DNA of 64,000 nucleotides from Fidelibacterota bacterium (GCA_018657495.1 JABHXA010000014.1:20008-84007); one strand, 5' to 3'; counted from the stretch's first letter, positions 1-8,838 are shown. The notes: a model not told the origin generated them from the sequence alone. Made by a program: numbers and translations.

Positions 1-1
1 G

Positions 2-421
2 CATCCTTTCTTTATCCATTATCCAATTGCATTATATACAACTGCATTAATTATTGAAATAATCAAGTTGAGGTTTAAAAGTATACCTGATTATTTTAGT
101 CTTATTTTAATTGTATTAGGGGCATTTTCGAGCTTATTTGCTAGTCTTTCCGGCGACCTATCACTAAATGAGTCAGTAAACATACCTGGAATATCTGATG
201 ATTTATCCCGTCATGAATTACTTGGGAATATACTGACATGGCTGGGTATTATTTCGACTTTTACGATGGTTTATCTGCATCTCAAAAAGAAACAGATAAT
301 TTGGCTAAAATGGATAGTTATAATTGCTTTGTCAATTGGGGTACTGGTCACAGGTTATTTTGGTGGACAGCTTGTAAATGATTACGGCGCTGGAACAAAA
401 CTCATAATGGACCAACAATAA
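2..421 (+). CDS. DUF2231-like membrane protein, 3' part
   Basis: The gene enters from the left edge: the frame is open from base 2 with no stop, and the first visible residues (HPFFIHYPIAL) match the HP..VHFPIAL opening motif of DUF2231 membrane proteins. Only a few N-terminal residues should therefore be missing. A TTG at 68 is internal, not the start. About four hydrophobic segments follow, with a conserved-looking His in the RHELLG loop, as in this family of four-helix inner-membrane proteins of unknown or possibly haem-related function. The stop codon overlaps the ATG of the next gene (TAATG), so the two are translationally coupled. The family is recognised from the motif and helix layout; no specific function can be given. 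Confidence 0.7.
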   Translation, partial: HPFFIHYPIALYTTALIIEIIKLRFKSIPDYFSLILIVLGAFSSLFASLSGDLSLNESVNIPGISDDLSRHELLGNILTWLGIISTFTMVYLHLKKKQIIWLKWIVIIALSIGVLVTGYFGGQLVNDYGAGTKLIMDQQ

Positions 422-1497
422 TGATCCCGGTACTACAATTTTTTCAGATTGTATCAGGATTGTTAAAATTAACTGATAAAAGACCCAAAGGTGTCATTGA
501 AAAATCATTGACATATCCCGGTCTGAAAGAAGAAAATGTTCCTGTAAAGGTGATCGAGCCAAAAAGTGGTTGCAAAAAAATATTTATCATTTTTCCAGGA
601 GCCTCACCTTTTGCTGAAGAGCATCCTGAAACAACAAAAATGGCCTATTTGATCGCTGGTATGAAAATCAGAGTTTATCTGCCAAGATTACCACTATTAA
701 AAGACCTTATCATTTCTCCTGATAATGCAGAGTGGATGATCCATTTTTATCAATGGGTCATTAATGAAGAAAAAACCCTCAATAATAAAATATATATAAT
801 TGGTATGAGCTTTGGCGGTGCACTACTGTTGAAAGCAACTCAGAAATTGGGTCTGTTTACGCCGCCGCCAAATGCAATTATGACATATGGTACTTTTTAT
901 AATTTCGACACCACATTTAATTTTCTAACAACTGGTGTTTACCATTTAGAAGAAACCAAAATGTATGTTCAGCCTCATGATTGGGGAGCGATCGTAATAT
1001 TAAATAATTATTTAGAGCATATAGATACTGTTTATGACAAGACAAATATCTTAAAAAATATCTCATATCTGGTAAATGATGAACCGGAAAATGCAGAAAT
1101 ACATAGAAAAACTCTACCCGAATTCGATCAGATATATTTAAATGATCTAATAGAGAGTAAACATAATCCTGATATTAAACTTGCTATAGATTCTATTAAA
1201 ATAACATGTAAGGATGAACTTCATTCATTATCCCCAAAATATTGGTATGAAAATATAATAGGGAAGGTATTTATATTGCATGGGATGAATGATAATATGA
1301 TCCCTTACACTGAATCCGTTCAATTGTCAAAATCGATTGATAAAAGTGAGATTCTTATTTCCAAGTTGTATGGTCATAATTCTCAGGATGAAAATTCTTC
1401 GGGAATATCAAAATTAAAGGAGGCGGTTAAATTAGTAACATTTTTATCGAGGTTTATAGGGTATGATGCAAATACGGACATTCCAAGGCGGTTATGA
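421..1497 (+). CDS. alpha/beta hydrolase-fold protein
   Basis: A 358-residue protein with the alpha/beta-hydrolase plan. A beta strand leading to an oxyanion-type FPGAS turn lies near residues 55-62. The nucleophile elbow GMSFGG puts Ser at about 130. Near the C terminus come a strand with Asp (FILHGMNDNMIP) and a His in YGHNSQDE, completing a plausible Ser-Asp-His triad. There is no signal peptide, so it is probably cytosolic. It starts at the ATG overlapping the upstream stop and overlaps the next gene by 35 nt, so all three genes look like one transcript. The substrate is unknown; an esterase, lipase or acyl hydrolase role is possible. Confidence 0.75.
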   Translation: MIPVLQFFQIVSGLLKLTDKRPKGVIEKSLTYPGLKEENVPVKVIEPKSGCKKIFIIFPGASPFAEEHPETTKMAYLIAGMKIRVYLPRLPLLKDLIISPDNAEWMIHFYQWVINEEKTLNNKIYIIGMSFGGALLLKATQKLGLFTPPPNAIMTYGTFYNFDTTFNFLTTGVYHLEETKMYVQPHDWGAIVILNNYLEHIDTVYDKTNILKNISYLVNDEPENAEIHRKTLPEFDQIYLNDLIESKHNPDIKLAIDSIKITCKDELHSLSPKYWYENIIGKVFILHGMNDNMIPYTESVQLSKSIDKSEILISKLYGHNSQDENSSGISKLKEAVKLVTFLSRFIGYDANTDIPRRL

Positions 1498-2125
1498 CAA
1501 TAACTTGAGTTATCTAATTTGGTGTGATCAAACAAGGGTGGCAGCTTTGATAGATGCCTCTGTGGAAGTGCATCCAATTTGGGATGTGATACTGGAAGAA
1601 GAATTATTATTAGATAAAATTCTTATTACTCATTCACATAGAGATCATATCAGTTATCTGAATGATATTCTCGATTTCAAGCCATTGGCAAAATTATATG
1701 GCTTCCATGACTTAGCAAATCAATTTAATAATGAACAATTCCATGGTGTGCATGACTATGATGTAATTTCGGTTGGTAAACATCTCTTGACGGTTTTACA
1801 CACTCCTGGACATCTCTCAGATTGTCTCTGTTTCTGGCATCAGAACTTGAATATGATTTTTACTGGTGATACAATGTTTGTGGGCAGAACAGGAAGAACG
1901 ATCGGCCCTGATAGCAATATTTTTCATTTGTATAATAGTGTTTATAAAAAACTTTTAACTCTAAAACCTGCAACGATTGTATATCCTGGACATCATTATG
2001 GATTTCAGAAATCAATTTCAATTGGTGAAAATATACGTTTATCTAATTTTTTCAGCTGTAATTCCTTTGAAGAATTCAAAATTGTTATGGAGAAATTTGA
2101 GCATGGAAGGGGAAAAAAGGAGTAA
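1463..2125 (+). CDS. metallo-beta-lactamase-fold hydrolase (glyoxalase II-like)
   Basis: A 220-residue single-domain MBL-fold protein. The metal-binding motif THSHRDH is at residues 56-62, the third ligand His in HTPGH at 113-117, the bridging Asp in TGDTMF at about 136, and the last His in YPGHHYG at 177-178. This is the glyoxalase II / persulfide dioxygenase-like subgroup, which typically hydrolyses thioesters or oxidises glutathione persulfide. There is no rhodanese domain, and the C-terminal glutathione-binding domain of true glyoxalase II is short or absent. The start lies within the hydrolase gene upstream, indicating coupling. The exact substrate cannot be decided from the sequence. 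Confidence 0.8.
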   Translation: MMQIRTFQGGYDNNLSYLIWCDQTRVAALIDASVEVHPIWDVILEEELLLDKILITHSHRDHISYLNDILDFKPLAKLYGFHDLANQFNNEQFHGVHDYDVISVGKHLLTVLHTPGHLSDCLCFWHQNLNMIFTGDTMFVGRTGRTIGPDSNIFHLYNSVYKKLLTLKPATIVYPGHHYGFQKSISIGENIRLSNFFSCNSFEEFKIVMEKFEHGRGKKE

Positions 2126-2191
2126 TCGGATAAAAAAGAAAATATCATTTATTATTCCGGTATTTTGATCTCTTAATAATTTTAATAATCC

Positions 2192-2221
2192 TTGACTCTA
2201 TAGAGGGGAAAGACATAGAAT
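2192..2221 (+). promoter_or_regulatory. putative sigma-70 promoter for the 76-residue gene
   Basis: TTGACT at 2192-2197 and TAGAAT at 2216-2221, separated by 18 bp, lie 56 bp ahead of the small gene that starts at 2277. AAGGAG near 2262-2267 is its ribosome binding site. The match is by eye only. Confidence 0.45.
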
Positions 2222-2276
2222 TAGGTATAAAGCATTCGCTTAACTTTCAATATTTAACTACAAGGAGAACCAATTT

Positions 2277-2507
2277 ATGGCTGAAAAAGTAAAAACTGTC
2301 AGCGTGAAGAAAGACAAAGGATATCTGTATTACCTGGGGAAAGATGGCAACGTTTGGCGCTCAAGGATGGCTAGCGGTAAAGAAAAGGGCGGAAGTGCTG
2401 AAAAAGTTGCAGATGCCGGTGTATCCCGTGAATCTGGATATCTATATTTTATTGACAAAGAAGGGGATGTATCTCGTTCAGCGATGGCAAGAGGCCGGAA
2501 AAAATAA
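2277..2507 (+). CDS. small internally duplicated basic protein
   Basis: A 76-residue soluble protein made of two copies of one unit: the first near residues 10-35 (GYLYYLGKDGNVWRSRMASG) and the second near 53-73 (GYLYFIDKEGDVSRSAMARG), joined by a Lys/Gly/Ala-rich linker. Each unit looks like a beta hairpin with the pattern GYLY(F/Y)-x-x-K-x-G-(D/N)-V-x-R-S-x-M-A-x-G. It has a good Shine-Dalgarno sequence and is flanked by its own promoter and rho-independent terminator, so it is a monocistronic and probably well-expressed gene. I do not recognise a characterised family. The strong basic charge would fit nucleic-acid or ribosome association, but that is a guess. Confidence 0.75.
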   Translation: MAEKVKTVSVKKDKGYLYYLGKDGNVWRSRMASGKEKGGSAEKVADAGVSRESGYLYFIDKEGDVSRSAMARGRKK

Positions 2508-2530
2508 AATATCGACAGACTTTAAGTAAA

Positions 2531-2562
2531 AATGCCTCCGTAATTTTGGAGGCATTTTTTTT
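2531..2562 (+). terminator. rho-independent terminator after the 76-residue gene
   Basis: Inverted repeat AATGCCTCC (2531-2539) / GGAGGCATT (2548-2556), 8-nt loop, followed by a T run to 2562. Confidence 0.9.
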
Positions 2563-2738
2563 AATACGTAAATTTTACAACCTAAAGAAAATTATTATCT
2601 GAATCAAAGCTGATTTGAAGGGACACTCCATTTACATTTCTATGTAAATATTCTCACCCAAGGAGTCTGGTTTTTATTAATATTTATGATAATATTAGAT
2701 CTCATATATAAATGGAAATCTATAAAATATATATAGAA

Positions 2739-3992
2739 ATGAAATTAATTGTTATCCTTATTTATTTGACAATTTTGAGTGCAAATAATGTCGAGCAGAT
2801 AAAAATTACTGGTAATAATAAAACACATAAATCTATAATAATTAGAGAACTCCAACATCCTCTATACTCACCCTATAATGAATCCATAGCGATAGAAGAC
2901 AGAAACAGAATTTATAATCTTGGATTATTTTCAACAGTTAACATATATCAAGTAGAATCTAACTACGTTATTGATTTGGTTGAAGGTCCCAATTATTACC
3001 CATTTCCTATAATAGAATATGATGAGGCAAAAGGGAAAAATGGCTGGTCATATGGTGGCGGCATTACTTATCTAAATTTTAGAGGTCGAAACGAGAAGTT
3101 GTTTGGTGGTTTTACAACAGGAAATGTAAATAATTATTTTTTTGGATACAGTAATCCCTGGATAAAAGATGATCACGTCTCTTTCGCTATCAATGTGTGG
3201 AATTCAACTAATATTCATGCAGTCTATGAATATGAATCAAATTATAAACATATTTCTGCATCAAGTGGATTCCGCCATCAGAATTATTACAGATTTTTAT
3301 TTACATTTGGTTATGAACAACGAATTATTGACTGGGGTAATCTTAATTCAGAATTAGACAATGCAATTCCAAATGATACAAGATATGAATATTACTTTGG
3401 TAATGCCAATTTGGAATATGATTCACGTGATGTAATTCTGGATCCTGAGAAAGGGATACATACCGGTATTAACTATTCGTACCATAAGGCAAAAAATTCT
3501 GTTAAGGACTATTCCAATTTGAAATTATGGTTTGGAATATGGATGAATATATTTAAAAATTCGTGGAACCCAGTACTGTCTCTTTATACAACCTCCGAAT
3601 TACAATTCTCTGAAAATTTACCTATTTTTAAATATAAGTACCTTGGTGGGGAGGATTATGTAAAGGGGTATTCACCGGTGCCAAATAGAAATTCTGCAAA
3701 AATACAACCATATCTGGAGAGTAAAAATATTATATATAACAATATTTCTGTACAACAGACTTTATTCCCAAAGGTTGATACTGGCGGATTAGAACTGGGA
3801 ATAGACTGGCATGTATTTTATAGTTTTGGCATTGGTTTTGATCAATTGGAGGATATGAAAATTGAAAAACTTATCCATGGTTATGGTGTCGGGTTTGTTT
3901 TTTATATGTCAGGATTTGGTTCTATGACAATAGATTTTGGATTCAATCCATATGAGCCGGACACACATATTCATTTGTCAGATTCTAATTAA
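2739..3992 (+). CDS. Omp85-family outer membrane protein with one POTRA domain
   Basis: I start at ATG 2739 rather than the in-frame ATG at 2712 because a clean signal peptide (MKLIVILIYLTILSA) begins there. The mature protein opens with a single POTRA-like module (residues about 18-85: VEQIKITGNNKTHKSIIIRE, then a YNLGLFSTVNI strand). An aromatic-rich beta-barrel follows, including the YDSRDVILDPEKG strand-turn and a C-terminal GGEDYVKGYSP segment that corresponds to the conserved Omp85 lid-loop motif. At about 417 residues it is much shorter than BamA (five POTRAs) or TamA (three). It is more likely a small Omp85/surface-antigen protein for export or assembly of a particular cargo. It converges with plsY, and the two stops overlap by 4 nt. 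Confidence 0.75.
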   Translation: MKLIVILIYLTILSANNVEQIKITGNNKTHKSIIIRELQHPLYSPYNESIAIEDRNRIYNLGLFSTVNIYQVESNYVIDLVEGPNYYPFPIIEYDEAKGKNGWSYGGGITYLNFRGRNEKLFGGFTTGNVNNYFFGYSNPWIKDDHVSFAINVWNSTNIHAVYEYESNYKHISASSGFRHQNYYRFLFTFGYEQRIIDWGNLNSELDNAIPNDTRYEYYFGNANLEYDSRDVILDPEKGIHTGINYSYHKAKNSVKDYSNLKLWFGIWMNIFKNSWNPVLSLYTTSELQFSENLPIFKYKYLGGEDYVKGYSPVPNRNSAKIQPYLESKNIIYNNISVQQTLFPKVDTGGLELGIDWHVFYSFGIGFDQLEDMKIEKLIHGYGVGFVFYMSGFGSMTIDFGFNPYEPDTHIHLSDSN

Positions 3993-4639
3993 TCAGAATC
4001 ATTTGAGCGATGAAAAATTCTCGCTTTTTCAAAACGATTTTCAGTTCCTTTGATAATCCTCTGAATATTACTTCTATGGGCGAAAATTATAAATGTTGCA
4101 AGCAAGGAAGTTGAGTATAAAAAATATTGATTATTTACTTCAAAAATAAAACTAAAAAATGGAATAGAAATAGCTGCAATCATAGTTCCTAGCCCCACGT
4201 ATCCTGTCAATAACAAAATAATAAGCCAGATGACGATCGCAATAAACATTATCAACGGGGCAATGGCAAATATCATCCCAATAGCAGCCCCAGCTCCTTT
4301 TCCGCCTTTAAAGTTATAATATAATGGGTAGACATGACCAATAACAGCAGCCATCCCACATAATACAATCAATAAATCAACAGACAATATCATTTCTGCA
4401 GACATAAATGGAAGTACTAAATGCGGTACATAAAACGTTGACACGAAACCTTTGCCAATATCAATAATGAACACGGCAATGGCAAACTTAATTCCCTGAG
4501 TTCGAAAGGCGTTAGTGCCGCCGGCATTTCCACTCCCCATGGTACGAATATCGACGCCTTTAATTTTACCAATGACCATGCTTCCGCTGATTGAGCCAAG
4601 TAAATATGAAATAATAATTTTTAATGCTACTGATATCAT
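3989..4639 (-). CDS. plsY: acyl-phosphate:glycerol-3-phosphate acyltransferase
   Basis: A 216-residue polytopic inner-membrane protein of normal PlsY length. Diagnostic motifs are the N-terminal YLLGSISGS, the GSGNAGGTNAFR loop and the central FKGGKGAGA loop, which bind acyl-phosphate and glycerol 3-phosphate. PlsY transfers the acyl group from acyl-phosphate to glycerol 3-phosphate to give lysophosphatidic acid, the first step of phospholipid synthesis. It lies 41 nt downstream of a fused fatty-acid kinase on the same strand. That enzyme makes acyl-phosphate, so donor and acceptor steps are probably co-transcribed. Confidence 0.95.
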   Translation of the reverse strand: MISVALKIIISYLLGSISGSMVIGKIKGVDIRTMGSGNAGGTNAFRTQGIKFAIAVFIIDIGKGFVSTFYVPHLVLPFMSAEMILSVDLLIVLCGMAAVIGHVYPLYYNFKGGKGAGAAIGMIFAIAPLIMFIAIVIWLIILLLTGYVGLGTMIAAISIPFFSFIFEVNNQYFLYSTSLLATFIIFAHRSNIQRIIKGTENRFEKARIFHRSNDSD

Positions 4640-4680
4640 AATTTGATTAATTATATAATTAAATGAGATTAACTGCCATA

Positions 4681-6483
4681 TTATTGCTCCATAAATGCAA
4701 CAGCAATTGACCCAGGTCCTCCATGCACACCGAGAGCAAGTCCCAAATCTATTAAGTGAATTGAATGGATAGATTTTAATTTTTCTTCCATAATGGACAT
4801 GGCGTTATTTCCCCTGCTTTTTGAATTTGCATGTCCAATTAATATTCTATAAGATTTATCAGGATTCATTTTTTTAATCACAAAAGAAGTTAGTTTGTCA
4901 ACAATATGCTTTTTCCCAATAGTATAAGCAGCAGTTTTAATATTTCCTGTACTTCCAATGGTAAGTATGGGTGTTATGTTAAAAATATCTGCAATTTTCT
5001 TTTTTGAGGATTTTACCCTACCTCCTCTAACTGCATATGCAAGATCGGGAATTATTGCATAAAGTTCAGTTTTCTCTTTGCTTTCATCGATAATTTTTAA
5101 AATTTCGTCGTGAGATTTTCCATTTTGTGCTGCTTCGGCAGCGACAGATACAATCAAACCTTGAGCTAGAGAGGCTGTTTTAGAGTCAATTACCGATATA
5201 TTAGTATCAGGTAATCGTTTGGCTGCATTTACAGCAGATTGCCACGTACCACTCAGGGCATGAGGAAGATGAATAGAAATTATTGAATTATAATGTGTCG
5301 AGATATATTGATATTGTCGCCTAATATCTCCTGGTGTTGGCTGTGAGGTTTGAGGATGATGAGAAGACGTGGTCAGTTTTTCATAAAATTCGATAGGGTT
5401 CAATGAAATTTTATCAATGAATCCTACATTTCCAAAGTTATATCTTAATGGTACCATATGGATATCGAGATCAGAGATGTCAAGAAAGTCTGCTCCAGAA
5501 TCAGTAAGTATTGCCACATCCGTTGATTCTTTGTGTGAAATTTTCTGCTGCATTTCCATATCATCAGCTTTTTGGTTTATGACCTCCCCAAATTCTTCAC
5601 AGGTTTTAAATACATCTGCTGGATTATTTACATGAATATGAATTTTAGCTTTTCGCTTTGAACCGGCAAATACCAGGCTGTTACCCATATACATAAGTTT
5701 TTTTCTGAGATATTTTCGGTCAATATCATCCCCAACAATCATGCATTCTGTACAAAACCTATATTCCAAATCTACTTCTTCGCCGGCACTTTGAATTTTA
5801 ACGCTTGGGTAAGAAGAAAAAGAAATTTCATTAAATTTCTTAATTGAGCCAGAAGATATATAATCTAAAATTCCTACTAGAAGATCGACAAATCCCTGTG
5901 CCCCTGCATCTACAACACCAGCCTTTCGAAGTACCTCAAGCTGATTCATTGTATTTGCAAGGGACTCTTCAGCTTTCTCCAGTCCCTTTTCAAGGAGAGA
6001 TGCAAAATCAGTGTGACCAAGGTTAATCAATTTTATTAGATGCTGTGAGAAATCAGTCAGAACGGATAAGATTGTTCCTTCTTTTGGTTCAGAAAGTGCC
6101 TCTCGTGCATATTTTGCCCCATAGGTGATAGCGTTGGAAAAGGCGAGGGTGTCCATTTTTTTTATTTCGGCGGCACCATCGCTGAGACCTTGGAAAAATT
6201 GTGCAAGAATGACTCCTGAATTACCTCTTGCTCCATCTAAAGCGCTATCAGCAACGGTTATCAGCATCTGATTTACATCAGAGTGTATTTGTTCCCGGGT
6301 GCCATCCAGAATTGCAGTGAGAGTGAACGCCATGTTGGTTCCAGTATCACCATCTGGGACTGGGAAAACATTTATTTTATTTAGATATTCTTGACGAGAA
6401 ACTACTTTATATATGCCAGCAACGAGTGCGCGGTGAAGTCTTATACCGTCAAGATAATTAATTTTACCTGTAATCTGGTTCAT
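4681..6483 (-). CDS. FakA-FakB fusion: DhaL/DAK2 kinase joined to DegV fatty-acid-binding protein
   Basis: A 600-residue fusion. The N-terminal DhaL (DAK2) kinase domain, residues about 10-205, contains the Mg-binding PVPDGDTGTN motif (41-50) and the nucleotide loop DGARGNSG (83-90). A middle FakA-type domain (about 220-315) has a Cys-containing FCTECMIVG segment. From about 323 to the end it is a DegV/EDD fatty-acid-binding domain with TDSGADF, the TSQPTPGD loop, SGTW and RGGRVK. In Firmicutes, FakA and FakB are separate proteins that phosphorylate fatty acids for PlsX/PlsY. Here one polypeptide presents the bound lipid to its own kinase domain. It sits directly upstream of plsY, which supports acyl-phosphate production. 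Confidence 0.9.
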   Translation of the reverse strand: MNQITGKINYLDGIRLHRALVAGIYKVVSRQEYLNKINVFPVPDGDTGTNMAFTLTAILDGTREQIHSDVNQMLITVADSALDGARGNSGVILAQFFQGLSDGAAEIKKMDTLAFSNAITYGAKYAREALSEPKEGTILSVLTDFSQHLIKLINLGHTDFASLLEKGLEKAEESLANTMNQLEVLRKAGVVDAGAQGFVDLLVGILDYISSGSIKKFNEISFSSYPSVKIQSAGEEVDLEYRFCTECMIVGDDIDRKYLRKKLMYMGNSLVFAGSKRKAKIHIHVNNPADVFKTCEEFGEVINQKADDMEMQQKISHKESTDVAILTDSGADFLDISDLDIHMVPLRYNFGNVGFIDKISLNPIEFYEKLTTSSHHPQTSQPTPGDIRRQYQYISTHYNSIISIHLPHALSGTWQSAVNAAKRLPDTNISVIDSKTASLAQGLIVSVAAEAAQNGKSHDEILKIIDESKEKTELYAIIPDLAYAVRGGRVKSSKKKIADIFNITPILTIGSTGNIKTAAYTIGKKHIVDKLTSFVIKKMNPDKSYRILIGHANSKSRGNNAMSIMEEKLKSIHSIHLIDLGLALGVHGGPGSIAVAFMEQ

Positions 6484-6784
6484 AACCCCCCTAAAGATGG
6501 CAAATTTTACAGCTTTTTATCTAGATTATTCAATTACTAGTTTCTCAATCACTACCAATCAAATATCAATTTTTTCAATATTGAAAAAAAATATTTAATT
6601 AATGAATTGATGGAACAATTCGATTCTATGATGGTTCGTGAGTCGAAGCGTAAATAAAAACAACCTTCCTTCTCCTTTGTTGTGGTTAAAACCAGAAGAG
6701 GCTCTCTCCCCGAGAGCCTCTTCTGGTTTATGGATTACATATCTTTAAATAATAAAATATCATAGATTTCAACAAAGAAAATTA
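6484..6784. other. 301-bp intergenic region between fakAB fusion and glycosyltransferase gene
   Basis: Apart from the 41-nt perfect hairpin at 6689-6729 I see no gene. It must also contain the promoter of the minus-strand fakAB-plsY unit, but I could not pick a convincing -35/-10 pair. A 15-codon reading frame at 6610-6657 on the plus strand lacks a ribosome binding site and is not called. Confidence 0.6.
6689..6729 (-). terminator. long perfect hairpin, probable terminator of miaA-glycosyltransferase unit
   Basis: An 18-bp perfect stem with arms at 6689-6706 and 6712-6729 and loop TCCCC on the plus strand. Read on the minus strand it lies 56 nt past the glycosyltransferase stop and is followed by TTTTAACC, a short U tract. 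The stem is unusually long for a terminator, so a second role such as mRNA 3'-end stability is possible. Confidence 0.65.
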
Positions 6785-7927
6785 TTAATAATTATCAGAA
6801 AAATTTCTCAGTAAATGGATGGATTTCAAACCATCAAACCATCTCTGAAATTGTAAAGCAAAATGACCTGAAGTGGGAGCCGAATGGTTGATTCCATCCC
6901 ATACCGCTTCAATCTGAAGAGATATGATAAATTTTGGAAAATCCTCATGGATTATTTTACATTTTAAAATCAGATCCTTAATATCTGTTTTATAATTATC
7001 TGCAGCTAATCGAATCCAATCATGTAATATCCGAAATGCTATCTCGGAATATTCAAGAGTTTGAATTTCAAAACCATTAACCACCTGGGACATCCTGAAC
7101 CCCGTGCCAAGATGAACCCTTTGCTCTGCTCTTGGAGAGGGATGTACCAGAATCTCATCATTCCAGGAAACTTCCCTATATTTTGCAATTTCCTGCAGGA
7201 AATAAAAATCCTCAGTGGCTTTTCTTTTTGGCATTCCACTTACAGATACATAAGCTAATGGCGTGCAAATCATTGCCGAACCAATAGCTGGATATCCATA
7301 TATAGAACCTGCTTGCCGCATTTTATCCGCTGTAGTTATTAGCATATTTTCATAATTCCGAATTGCATTTTCAATTCGCGGTATACTGGATTTTTGATGT
7401 TTAAATCCTACAACAGATGCTGCCCACTGATGCTGATGAAAATCTCTTATAATATTTGAAAAATAATTTGGTGATAAATAACAGTCCCCATCTGTGTGAA
7501 AAAGCAAACCATTCTTACTGACCATTTGTAATGATAGATCGGTACCAATTTTACGTGCCATTCCAACCCCGATAAGTTTTTCGGATAGTTGATACCCTGG
7601 TGTGAAAGCATCTACATAAGTCAGGTGAAAAGGAAAGGTCTCCTTGTCTAAATAAAATCTCAAATTGCAATTATCCTGATAAATATTGACATCAGGATTC
7701 TCTCCATTATTAATTACAATTATTACCATGATATTTTCGAGATCTACTGATACTTGATTTGATATGGATAACAATAAATTTGGAATATTCTTTGATTCAG
7801 AAATAACAGGGACAATCAAAATATAATCGAATTTTTTATCTGGGGCAGAATGGATCTTCCAGGGTCCCTTAATTCCTCTTTTCCTAAGGTAATCTGATAT
7901 TTTATCACTCTGTATCACTGGGTCCAA
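6785..7927 (-). CDS. family 2 glycosyltransferase
   Basis: A 380-residue GT-A fold enzyme. An N-terminal nucleotide-binding strand (LIVPVISESKNI, about 37-48) is followed by the metal-binding DxD motif in HTDGDCYL (Asp146-Gly-Asp148) and the acceptor-activating ED pair in KATEDFYFL (239-240). A loop, HPSPRAEQRVHLGTG, resembles those of cell-surface GT2 enzymes. There are no transmembrane helices, so it acts at the cytosolic face. The start lies inside the 3' end of miaA (13-nt overlap), giving a miaA-GT operon that ends in a strong hairpin. Donor sugar and acceptor are unknown; an envelope glycan or compatible-solute role is possible. Confidence 0.8.
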   Translation of the reverse strand: MDPVIQSDKISDYLRKRGIKGPWKIHSAPDKKFDYILIVPVISESKNIPNLLLSISNQVSVDLENIMVIIVINNGENPDVNIYQDNCNLRFYLDKETFPFHLTYVDAFTPGYQLSEKLIGVGMARKIGTDLSLQMVSKNGLLFHTDGDCYLSPNYFSNIIRDFHQHQWAASVVGFKHQKSSIPRIENAIRNYENMLITTADKMRQAGSIYGYPAIGSAMICTPLAYVSVSGMPKRKATEDFYFLQEIAKYREVSWNDEILVHPSPRAEQRVHLGTGFRMSQVVNGFEIQTLEYSEIAFRILHDWIRLAADNYKTDIKDLILKCKIIHEDFPKFIISLQIEAVWDGINHSAPTSGHFALQFQRWFDGLKSIHLLRNFSDNY

Positions 7928-8838
7928 TTCTCAAGTAATTTGAATGCCTGCTGTTGGTTGCCTTTAGGAATCCAGTGAATTTTTATCCCTTGTTTTTCCA
8001 TATGTCGAAAAAAGGTCATTTGACGTTTTGAAAATTGATGGATAGCACTATTTAATTTCTGGATCATATCGTTCTTGTTAAGTTTACCCTCAATAAATCT
8101 GGAAATAAATCGATACTCTAATCCAAAATATTCCAACCTTTCATGCGTTACTCCTGAGCGGATCAGATCTTCAACTTCCTCAATTAATCCTTCATTGATT
8201 CTCTCATGCAATCTTAAAGTTATGCGATTCCTTACTTCACTTCTTGGATAATCAATTCCGATAATTACGGGGGCTTCTATTTTAACCGGAAGTGATTTTT
8301 CCGGTACAGGTGACAAAGCTATCTCGATAGCACGGATTAATCGTTTTTTATGTAAAAAATCGCTAGTGTTGTGATGTTTAGATTTTATGGATTTTAGTTT
8401 TTCCTGAAGTTCTCCTATTGACAGAATATCCAGTTCTTTTCTTAATTCAATATTGGGTTTTACAGGTGAAATACTGAAATGCCGTAAAATTGCTTCAATA
8501 TACAAACCTGTTCCACCGCATAAAATGGGCTGTTTATGCTTCTTTTTGATATCCAGGTAGGAATTATAAAAGTCATTTTGAAAATGGAAAACGCTATAAT
8601 CATCTGCAGGATCGATTATGTCAATAAGATGATGGGGGATGGTTCCATCTGGATGTTGGTATTCAATGAGGTCCTTTCCGGTGCCGATATTCAGTTTTCG
8701 GAAAACCTGTCTTGAGTCAGCTGAAATAATTTCACCAGATAAATTATGGGCAATTTCTACCGCCAGTCTTGTTTTTCCACAAGCAGTCGGTCCCAATATA
8801 GTTAATAAATCAAAACGGAAAATATCTCCAGAATTCAT
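7915..8838 (-). CDS. miaA: tRNA dimethylallyltransferase
   Basis: A 307-residue protein with the MiaA signature. The P-loop GPTACGKT is near residues 16-23, followed by ISADSRQVFRKLNIGTGK (substrate tRNA/DMAPP pocket), PHHLIDIIDP, and CGGTGLYIEAIL. The C-terminal helical insertion ends in KRQMTFFRH, typical of the family. It adds a dimethylallyl group to N6 of A37 in tRNAs reading UNN codons. The length is normal. It is the first gene of a two-gene minus-strand unit, and its last codons overlap the glycosyltransferase start. Confidence 0.96.
   Translation of the reverse strand: MNSGDIFRFDLLTILGPTACGKTRLAVEIAHNLSGEIISADSRQVFRKLNIGTGKDLIEYQHPDGTIPHHLIDIIDPADDYSVFHFQNDFYNSYLDIKKKHKQPILCGGTGLYIEAILRHFSISPVKPNIELRKELDILSIGELQEKLKSIKSKHHNTSDFLHKKRLIRAIEIALSPVPEKSLPVKIEAPVIIGIDYPRSEVRNRITLRLHERINEGLIEEVEDLIRSGVTHERLEYFGLEYRFISRFIEGKLNKNDMIQKLNSAIHQFSKRQMTFFRHMEKQGIKIHWIPKGNQQQAFKLLENWTQ

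Noticed and set aside
68..421. TTG at 68 as the start of the first gene
   Set aside because: The frame is open to base 2 and the upstream residues carry the DUF2231 opening motif, so the gene begins outside the window.
2712..2738. Start of the Omp85 gene at ATG 2712
   Set aside because: The nine extra residues precede a complete signal peptide that begins at 2739; an extension would spoil it.
6610..6657. 15-codon ORF (MEQFDSMMVRESKRK)
   Set aside because: No ribosome binding site and no recognisable similarity; too short to support.
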